From: Vibrio alfacsensis
GTDB taxonomy: Bacteria > Pseudomonadota > Gammaproteobacteria > Enterobacterales > Vibrionaceae
Assembly: GCF_003544875.1 (NCBI RefSeq)
Contig: NZ_CP032093.1
Coordinates: 1,798,001 to 1,862,000 of the forward strand
Direction of reading: 5' to 3'
Length of the DNA stretch: 64,000 nt
This document shows, piece after piece, positions 53,901 through 64,000 of this stretch (position 1 is the first letter of the stretch; each line of letters starts with the position of its first letter). The position numbers and the translations under genes are program-made. The notes under the pieces are model-generated. The model was not told the origin of the DNA, searched no databases, and was given only the letters and a program-made list of their open reading frames with translations.

Positions 53901-56900
53901 GATTCTGTGTTATAACGCCCAATTAAGGGGTGAACAACGCCTCCACCCAAGCCTAAAGCATTGTGCCATAAACACTAAATTTGAAGTAGAAGCAAAAGTG
54001 CCGAGCGTTGTGAATCCCTCTTAAATTGCTTGTTAGCCGTCGCTCATTTTGCTTACGATGAACTGTGCTCTTTCTTTAACTGAAACCTTAGGTACTTCAA
54101 TTAAGTCGTAGCCAAATTTAATATATGCACTCACCATTTCATGATATGTCGCTATTGCTTCAGCAAAGTCTTGCTTTCGCTCAGCGTCATTTTCGTAGAT
54201 TTCTTCCCAAGGCGGAAAAATGAAAACTGTACGGCAATAAGTCAGTTCACCACATTTCTCTAACAAAAGATCTGATATAGGTATGTGCTCAAGCTTACTG
54301 TCCCCATAAGAGTCGATAACACTTCGGTCGTAAAACGTAACTTCAGTACCACCAAATTTTTCGTAATTGTAAATTTCTTCAAGAACCATCTCGTCTCGGA
54401 ATGCGACCTTATCCAACCAAGGTAATGCAGTACCTTGCAATTCGACTTGGGGTTGGATAACTTTCCGCCCAACTTCAGGTGCATTTGCGTAACCCATCTG
54501 ACGCAGAAATTCGATAACTGAAGTCTTCCCTGAACCAGGTCCACCTGTAAAAACTACTCGATTATTCAAACAAAACTCCATAGACGGCTAACGCCCTGTT
54601 AAGGTGTGAGCAACGCAATACCGAAGCTCCCGCATACCACCTTAAACACTAAAACCAACGCATAGTAAAAATGCCACGCGTTGCGAATCACTCTTAAACA
54701 GTTTGTTAGCCGTCATTTTCCACGCACTCTTGCTCTGAGTTTATGTGGTGAGAAAATGCTAATAACAAACTGTCGAACATTTCTTCGATACCAATGTCTT
54801 TAAGGTTGGTTGTTGGTTTAACCTTACTTTTAACTATTTTTCTAACTTTTATGTAGTGGACCACTCCACAAGCCCGAGATACAACCGTAAGCTCCTCGTC
54901 TAACAAAGCTAAAACCTCCCTTAGCCCATTATCGTGAGCTTCTGTTACTTGCTTTTGGAGGAAAGCACTAATGCTTTGATCGGTTGTGAACAAGTCCGTA
55001 CTTTGCAGTTGTTCTAAATACGACTTCTGGAGCATTACCATTTTAGTTGCAACGTCTTTACCTCGGAGTTGGAAAGCAAGAATAGGTTTGTCTTTAGCAA
55101 GCTCGTTAATCGTGTTTGAATAGCCAGAAATAAATTCTTGCGATAACTCTGGAGTAATCTGCTCAATAAGTTGTGAAAAATATCCCAGCATCAATTCCTG
55201 ATTCTGTTGCGGAATAACTACACCTGCAATTCTCTTTTTATCAAAGTATTTCCCACATTCGTTGAGGTATTGGTCATATAATTCTGAGGGCGACATAGCT
55301 GACGCTAATACGTGTGCACGAAACTCTAATAAATAGAACAATACCTGACGCGTCGTTCGTAGCTTTTCAGCTCGCACTTTGGCGTAATACCCGAAACCGC
55401 TAAAGACTGCACTTAATGTAACTCCAGCGATCCCTATTAGGGCTGCGATAACTTGAACTTCCAATTTTCCTCCATGACGGCTAACGCCCTGTTAAGGGGT
55501 GAGCAACGCAATACCTAAGCCGCCGCATACCACCTTAATCACTAAAACCAACGCACAGTAAAAATGCCACGCGTTGCGAATCCCTCTTGAACAGTTTGTT
55601 ATGTACGTGGTTGGTTCTATCCCCAGAAACACCCATAAGTATCGTCTTCCAATATTTCCAAGAAAGCTTCTAGAAGTTGAATCTCAGGAATTGGCTCATA
55701 CGAATGCCATTTTTGGTCGGATTTCATCCAGTAAATTTTCCACGCGTCACGCGACTTATAATATTTGACTTTGGCTACTGGACACTCCATTTTTTCGGAT
55801 GGATCATTCCACTTAGGACGTATCTCGAAGATTTCGATAACTTGCCCCTCTAACCGATACCCAATATCAAGTTGGTTGCGGATCTCTTCTGGCGGCCGAC
55901 AAGAATCAAGGTACTTCTCCACTACCTTTCTATAACGCTGTTGCTCAATTTCTGAAAATGCCATATCTATCACCTAACCCTTTAATTAAGCTAAGTTTAC
56001 GACCTAATTTCATACGTTGGCTAGGTTAATTTTCGAGAAAGTACATAACGCCCTGTTAAGGTGTGAGCAACGCAATACCGATGCTAACGCATACCACCTT
56101 AAACACTAAAACCAACGCATAGTAAAAATGCCACGCGTTGCGAATCACTCTTAAACAGTTTGTTAGCCGCTCATTCCCAAAGGTTACTGCTTACTCAACA
56201 GGAACTTACGCAAATCTCTCTCTGCACGCATAACAAACAGAATAAACACTTTGTCACCGTCTTGTTTATAGAAAACACGACATGGATTAACGACAACTTC
56301 ACGATAACTTAAATGTTCTAGCTCGGGTGGAATACGACCTGACTCTGGGAAAGTTTGTAGGCGTTCGACTTTGGAGAAGATCGTTTGCACTAACTGCTTT
56401 GCAGCTACGATATTTTCAAGTGCGATGTATTCAGCGATATCGTTGAGGTCAGATAACGCTGGCTCAGTCCAGATTATTTCAGCCATTTTGACATTTTGTC
56501 CTTAGCTTCATCATGACTTGCCACTTTACCATCAGCTAGTGCACGCTCACCTCGTGCAATACCCTCAAGAATAGCTAAACGATTTTGCATAAATTCGTAG
56601 TCATCAACATCAACTAGATACGCAGATGGCTTTCCATGCTCAGTAATTAACACTGGTTCTTTGGTGTCGTGGAGATCGGCGAGGATCTTAGTTGCTTGGC
56701 GTTTGAGTGATGTAACTAGTTCTACTTTCATGAGAGCTGCTCCAAAGGAATACTAAAGTGATACTATTCTATCACTTTGAGTATAGCAAGCTCCATGACG
56801 GCTAACGCCCTGCTAAGGGGTGAGCAACGCAATACCGAAGCCGCCGCATACCACCTTAACCACTAAATTCAACGCATAGTAAAAATGCCACGCGTTGCGA

Positions 56901-59900
56901 ATCCCTCTTGAGCAGTTTGTTAGTTTGCAAACCCAAAGCGTTGATTTTACGTTATTTTAAATTTTGAAAACAATAAACTCTATGTGTTTTGATGCACTCA
57001 AGTCAGGCGTAGTTTCAAAGCGGCTACTCAATGAAACCACGTGGAACAAACAACGCCGCAGAAAACGAACTGACAACACCAAAAAGCACTTTGGAAAACC
57101 AATCTCACAATGCGGACTTTCAACAAAGCCACTGAAACCACATGAACTTACCACACCAAAGAAAACGCCATTTCAGCGAGTAAATCGGCTTTTGTACCAA
57201 CAAACTCAACGAGCAGAGTTTCAGCAGAAAAGTTCGACTCAATTAACCCTCAAGTCTCCGCCCAAAGAATAAATCAACCGCTGGAACGATGCCAATTATG
57301 GATTTTCACCACGCTAGTTAACAATTAAATTGAAATCCAATACGACAACTTAAACTTTGAGCTTTACCACTAGATCTTGCGATTAGCTGCATTTTTCCTC
57401 TTGCAAACTAACGCCCAATTAAGGTGTGAGGCACACAATACGATGCTCCCGCATACCACCTTAATCACTAAAACCAACGCATAGTAAAAATGCCACGCGT
57501 GCCGAATCACTCTTAAATTGTTTGTTAGTTGCCCACCTCAAAGCCTAGTGCTAACATTTGTACACACACCAACAAAGGAATATATCATGGACACTAGAAT
57601 TCAATTTCGTGTTGATGAAGAAACAAAACGCCTAGCTCAACAAATGGCTGAGAGCCAAGGTCGAACTCTAAGTGATGCTTGCCGTGAACTTACTGAGCAA
57701 CTCGCTGAACAACAAAGAAAAACATTATCTCACGATGCATGGCTAACTGAACAAGTAAACCTAGCATTTGAGAAGTTTGACTCAGGAAAATCTGTTTTCG
57801 TTGAGCACCAAACTGCTAAGTCTCGAATGGAAGAGCGCAAAGCCAGAATCCGTAATCGAGGTAAGCAATGATTTTATGGGAAGAAGAGTCACTTAATGAT
57901 CGTGAAAAGATCTTCGAGTTTCTCTATGACTTCAACCCTGATGCGGCAGAAAAAACTGACAACCTCATTGAAGCAAAAGTAGAAAACTTGCTTGAACAAC
58001 CTTTGATGGGTGTACAACGAGATGGCATCCGCGGACGATTGCTCATTATTCCTGAGATTTCGATGATTGTCTCTTACTGGGTCGAGGGCGATATCATCCG
58101 AGTTATGCGTGTACTCCACCAGAAACAAAAATTCCCTACGGATTGATTGCTTCCTCTGGGGAACTAACGCCGCGTTAAGTAGTGAGCAACGCCACCACAA
58201 AACTTAACCAGACCACCGTAAACGCTAAACCCAACGATGGAATGAAAAATGCCATGCGTTGGGAATCTGTCTTAAACGCTTTGTTAGGCAATTATATCAA
58301 CGGCAACTGTGCTTCTAGTTGGTTAACTTCTAAATGACACATTCGTAAAGCATCAGCTAACTTGATATCACCATCAATGTTACCTACAACAGTTGTTAGA
58401 AACACTTCATAATCATCTGGGTTAGGAAAATGTTTTAACATCAATAACTGTATAGAGAACAGAACTATACGCGTTGCTGTTTCAACCAAAGATATCTCTG
58501 GACAGACTGGATTATTTTCACCATCAGGGTAAGGGAACTCCATACTACCATGTGCAAATAGATTTCTAAGTTCATATACTGCGTATAAACCAACGCCCGA
58601 AACACCAAACTCTTTCAATTCGCCAATTCTGCTTTCGACACGTTCATAGCCAATAGATTTTTGGGCTAATTCCCTGAACATAGTAGTTTGAACAAGTAAC
58701 TCTGGTATTGAATCTGAGCGGCTAAAGGTGTTTAGCCAGAAACAAGCATCTCTAACCTTTCCGCGCTTTGACTTATCTGGATTCTTAGGCGGCTTAACTA
58801 TATCGATGGTGGACTCTAAAGCCCCCAAACAAAATTAAAATAGCCAACTTTTCAGCAAAGATCGGTAATAATTTATCCTAGCCAAGTCAAATTCATCAGC
58901 AGGTGCGCACCAACCAAAGCTATTATTGTATTTGATAGTATCAAGGGAAACTGATTCAATAGAAGCGGCTATTTGCAACCACTGATACACGCCACCCCAT
59001 TCAGCGACATCATCTGTAGAGAACATAACATGTGACAATGTTGCTATATGATCATTTAGTTTTATCAATACTTATCCCCTTACGATATTGCCTAACGCCC
59101 TGCTAAGGGGTGAGCAACGCAATACCGAAGCCGCCGCATACCACCTTAATCACTTAAACCAACGCATAGTAAAAATGCCACGCGTTGCGAATCCCTCTTG
59201 AGCAGTTTGTTAGTTTGCAAACCCAAAGCGTTGATTTTACGTTATTTTAAGCTTTGCAAACAATAAACCTTATGTGTTTTGATGAACTTAAGTCAGGCGT
59301 AGTCTCAAAGCAGCTACTCAATGAAACCACGTGGAACAAACAACGCCGCAGAAAACGAACTCACAACACCAAAAAGCGCTTTTGGAAAACCAATCTCACA
59401 ATACGGACTTTCAACAAAGCCACTGAAACCACATGAACTTACCACACCAGAGAAAACGCCATTTCAGCGAGTAGATCGGCTTTTGCACCAACAAACTCAA
59501 CGAGCAGAGTTTCAGCAAAAAAAGTACAGCTTGGTTAACCCATAACTCGCCGCACCAAAGAACAAATCAACCGTTGAAACGATGCCAATTTTGGATTTTC
59601 ACCACGCTAGTTAACACTGAAATTGAACACTGATATGGCTATTTAGACTTTCAGCTTTTACCACTAGATCTTGCGATATAGCTGCGTTTTTCCTCTTGCA
59701 AACTAACGCCCTGCTAAGGGGTGAGCAACGCAATACCGAAGCCGCTGCATACCACCTTAATCACTAAAATCAACGCATATTAAAAATGCCACGCGTTGTG
59801 AATCCCTCTTGAGCAGTTTGTTAGTTTGCAAACCCAAAGCGTTGATTTTACGTCATTTTAAACTTTGCAAACAATAGCTTTAAGTGTTTTAACGCACTTA

Positions 59901-62900
59901 AGTCAGGCGTAGTCTCAAGGCGACTACTCAATGAAACCACTTGGAACAAACAACGTCGCAGAAAACGAACTAACAACACCAAAAATCGCTTTTGGAAAAC
60001 CAATCTCACAATGCGGACTTTCAACAAAGCCACTGAAACCACATGAACTTACCACACCAGAGAAAACGCCATTTCAACGAGTGAATCGGCTTTTGTACCA
60101 ACAAACTCAACGAGCAGAGTTTCAGCGAAAAAGTTCGACTCAATTTGCCCCAAAATCACCGCACCAAAGAACAAATCAACCATTGAAACGATGCCAATTT
60201 TGAATTTTCGCCACGCTAGTTAACACTGAAATTGAACGCCGATATGACAATTTCAACTTTGAGCTTTTACCACTAGATCTTGCGATATAGCTGCGCTTTT
60301 CCTCTTGCAAACTAACGCCCTGTTAAGGGGTGAGTAACGCAATACAAAAGCCGCCGCATACCACCTTAATCACTAAATTCAACGCATAGTGCAAATGCCA
60401 CGCGTTGCGAATCCCTCTTGAACAGTTTGTTATATGCGTGGCTCAAGGGGTTTCATAACTTGCAGACTTGTTAGTCAACGACTTTGAAGCTAATAAAACA
60501 CAAGCTCTTTCTGCTGGGTATATCTTTCGCAAAATCCATTTGAGCATGAACACAAATGGAAGATTTTCTGCTTTTGCGTGCTTTCTGTTGAGTTTATCAA
60601 AGTTCACATGCTCAACACCGACAATTTCTAGTCTACAGATTTTCCGCTCATCTTCGTGAGTAAATGCTTCAACAACCTGCCCTGGGTAATAATGGCTTTC
60701 AGATTTATCCCTAATCGTTGCAGTCTTTTTACCAGAAAGAATCTGGCGCTCAAGCCTTGTGAAAAATGTAATTTTGCTCACCATTAAACACCTGCTTCCT
60801 TACAGATTCTTCCAAGCATATAACGCCCTGTTAAGGTGTGAGCAACGCAATACCGATGCCGCCGCATACAACCTAAAACATTAAACGCAACGCATAGTAA
60901 AAATGCCACGCGTTGCGAATCACTCTTAAACAGATTGTTAAGTGTAATTTTCTCTCAGACTTCCAGCGCCGAGTACTTAACTACTTCGAGTCTGCTCCTC
61001 AGCCTATATTCTTTAGCTACGCTTTCAAATATTTCACGTACCTGTTCTAAATTAATTTCATCTGAGTCGACAATTAGATAGTAATGAAAGACCAACTTTC
61101 TTGCATCTACCCCCTCCCATTGCTCTTGAACCTGTGCAGACTTTTCCAAAATAGCCTTGAAACGTTGCTTGCTAATTGTGGCTTTACTAGATATCAACTT
61201 AGCTTCTAATGTATGTACAGTATTTCCATCGAAAGCAACACCATCAAATAACATTTGTCGCCCAGCAGGAGTTTCAAATTTAACGTTTGGTTTGAATTGA
61301 ACAGACAGTTTCCTAGTGAGGTTTTGTAACGCTAACCTTTCAGCGGTGATAGCTCGAGAAATTCTGTTCGATGTTTCATTTAACTCAACTTTGAATCCAT
61401 CTTCAGCTAGCTCATTTTCAATTTTTCCAATTGCTCACCAGCATTTGAATATCCGAAAAGTTCTAGGAAATGGCTTTCATTTTTATAATCAGAGGGAGCG
61501 TAAAGAACCCTATGATTGAAGTTCAATGTAATAAAAAACAAAGAAATTAGAATGACAGGAAAAAGCATTAAAAACCATATATAAATAGCCTGATTAGCTA
61601 CATCAATGAAGGGTAACACTATCGTCCCACTAATTTCAGCAATCCCCGCGAACATAGCAATCACGGTCAACGGGTTCTTTACATGTGTTATTTTTTCAAC
61701 CACTACAATTCCTTTATTACACTTAACGCCCTGTTAAGGGGTGAGCAACGCAATACCGAAGTCGCCGCATACCGCCTTAAACACTAAAACCAACGCATGA
61801 TGAAAATGCCACGCGTTGCGAATCCCTCTTGAACAGTTTGTTAGGTTTTGGGCTTATTCTCCCAATGAACCCCAATCTGTTAGATTTAATTGCTTACGTC
61901 TAATGTAGTAGAAGGTTGCCATAATAAAGCCAAACAAAGTGCCAGCAAGTAACGAGATAAAAACGGCTTCTAAAACTGGTTTACCTAGCTCGTTCCACAC
62001 AAGAAACCATTGGAAGATTCCCCATACAGGAGCAAAGAAAGTCACACAAAGCATAACGTTTGCAAAATAACTTTGGTAATAAGGTGGCGGAAAACACATT
62101 CCAAGTTTACGTAGCCACTTTACAATTGGTGAATTGTAGTTCGACTTCCAAACGCCTTTATCATTTAACTCTTTGTGAGCAAGTCGTAGCTTCGCTTCAT
62201 AATCCATGATCTAAAATCCTCGAATTCGATGTTTCCCGCGGAGAAACCTAACGCCTTGTTAAGGTGTGAGGCACGCAATACCTAAGCTTCCGCATAACAC
62301 CTTAACCACTGAAACCAACGCATAATAAAAATGCCACGCGTGCCGAATCACTCTTGAACAATTTGTTAGGCGACGACTTTTAGCTATCTAATGACCTCGA
62401 ACAGCGAATGCAACACCGCAGACTATGAAAAGAACAATAAACCACAAAATTGCAGGCATCGGGTTTCCATTTTTAGCTTCAGACGCCAAATATGAATTGA
62501 ACTCTTTTTTACTTTGTCTTCTTCCATGTTTCGTGGACAAATTGTGCTGCCCCAACGGTGTGGTTCCCGACTCAACATACTGTTTCGCAGATGCGAGTGT
62601 AGGTACAGGACCAAAATCATGAGAACCGTTTGCAGTAAGTACAAGCCAGCCTGAACCTTGTTTTACAATAAAACGCCCATCATCCACCGAGTATTGTCCC
62701 GCTTGGATTCTAGTTACCTTAGCCAATATTAACTCCTAGTCGCCTAACGCCCAATTAAGGTGTGAAGCACGCTAGCACAATACTCAATTTGAACACCTTA
62801 ATCACTAAACTCGACTCAAACCAAAACTGCCAAGCGTGCTGAATCACTCTTAAATTGTTTGTTAGCTATATTTTCACAATTGTTTTGGACTTTTCGTTAA

Positions 62901-64000
62901 TTTGAAAGCAAGTCTTTTCGAAAGCCGTTAATTGGTGTAATGCAATACTAACTCTACCATTGTCCGTTTCTTTTTTTGTGGATGCCCACTCAATAAGTGC
63001 TTCTAACGAGATCTTTTTAAAACTCAGTTGATTTTCATCGAAATCAATATAGAGCCAAATTAAGTGACTAAATTCTTCAGCATGTTTTTTAAACGACTTA
63101 ATATTGATTGTGGTCTTACCTTTATCAGTGCCAGTTGCTTTTATTTCAACAGCAAAACCATCAACTGTCTTAGCATCAAACTTTTTGTTTCCCCATTTGC
63201 TATAACCAAACAAAGATCGTGTTAATTGTTCTGAAAATACCTCTGCGATTTGTGGGTTGTCACCAAATTTTAGTTTGCGATGTAACTCAGTTAACTCTTT
63301 TAATTTAGAGTAGTAAGCAACAAAATCTTCGATATTCAAGCTAATTTCGCCTCCATATAGCTAACGCCCTGGGGTGAGCAACGCAATACCGAAGCCGCCG
63401 CATACCACCTTAATCACTTAAACCAACGCATAGTAAAAATGCCACGCGTTGCGAATCCCTCTTGAGCAGTTTGTTAGTCGCGAGGTACCGAGCGACAATT
63501 TTAAGCCGAACTAAACTTTGCGAACAACAAACTTTATGTGCTTTGATGCATTTAAGTCAGGCGTAGTCTCAAAGCGGCTACTCAATGAAACCACTTAGAA
63601 AAAGCAGCGCCGCAGAAAACGGACTGACAACACCAACAAGCGCTTTTGGAAAGCTAACCTCACAGTGCGGACTTTCAACAAAGTCACTGAAACCACGTGG
63701 AACTTACCACACCAGAGGAAACGTCATTTCAGCGAGTAAATCGGCTTTTGTACCCAACAAACTCACCGAGCGGAGTTGCAGCCAAAAACAAACTCTCGAT
63801 TGCCCTGTTCTGTCAGCACCAAAGAACAAAACAACCGCTAGGAAAATAGCAACGCATTGATTTAAGACCGATGAAACTGAGCTTTGACCGTCGAAGATAG
63901 AACAATGAACCAAGCCATCAGTAGCCAAGTTTTGAGCTTAGAAACATGATTTTGATTGCTAGCTTTTTCTGGCGACTAACGCCGCATTAAGGTGTGAGCA

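Overview
The window is one continuous block of a Vibrio-type chromosomal integron (superintegron) cassette array. The evidence is about 88 attC sites, mostly 117-125 bp, all in one orientation and closely matching the reverse complement of the V. cholerae repeat (VCR). They punctuate AT-rich, mostly single-gene cassettes averaging about 0.7 kb. The organism is therefore almost certainly a Vibrio (gamma-proteobacterium); the sequence alone does not fix the species. No integrase, attI, tRNA or rRNA is visible. Each attC lies at the lower-coordinate side of its cassette and most genes read leftwards, so the integrase end should lie beyond position 64000. The left edge (attC1 at 417) is next to a rightward thiamine-binding-family gene and is probably the distal end of the array.

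Layout: 1-416 possible chromosomal flank; 417-8025 cassettes (hypothetical membrane, HEPN-like, GNAT and GIY-YIG-like genes, plus ORF-less cassettes); 8026-9258 first IS3-family element, which has destroyed one attC; 9259-23823 cassettes with DUF4145, DUF4238 and peptidase E-like genes and many frameshifted reading frames; 23824-26568 two toxin-antitoxin cassettes flanking a membrane-gene cassette; 26569-31161 mostly ORF-less cassettes with the second IS (29224-30457, 3-bp target duplication); 31162-33417 FRG, LRAT-like and LysE cassettes; 33539-36219 six successive ORF-less cassettes, some with divergent attC; 36220-47037 DUF1330, DUF2971, HAD, GrpB-like, GNAT and an OLD-type ATPase-TOPRIM gene; 47038-64000 four more toxin-antitoxin modules, Nudix, AAA, DUF3024, YqfB-like and nuclease-like genes, and further ORF-less cassettes.

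The genes form an accessory pool rather than a pathway: six toxin-antitoxin modules (four transcribed against the array, all with plausible promoters of their own), six stand-alone GNAT acetyltransferases, several HEPN, nuclease or ATPase candidates for phage defence, and small membrane proteins. Most same-sense genes lack a visible promoter and use a strong Shine-Dalgarno site just inside the cassette, and about twenty take their stop codon from their own attC.

Two observations stand out. First, 28 of about 87 cassettes have no credible gene and fall into a few repeated sequence families (A to G), some sharing a core: a candidate non-coding cassette superfamily. Second, about twenty genes are interrupted by single-base changes, nearly all at homopolymer runs and mostly deletions. 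Two nearly identical ORF-less cassettes also differ almost only in run length. This points to homopolymer errors in the sequence and only secondarily to gene decay, so I give reconstructed gene spans.
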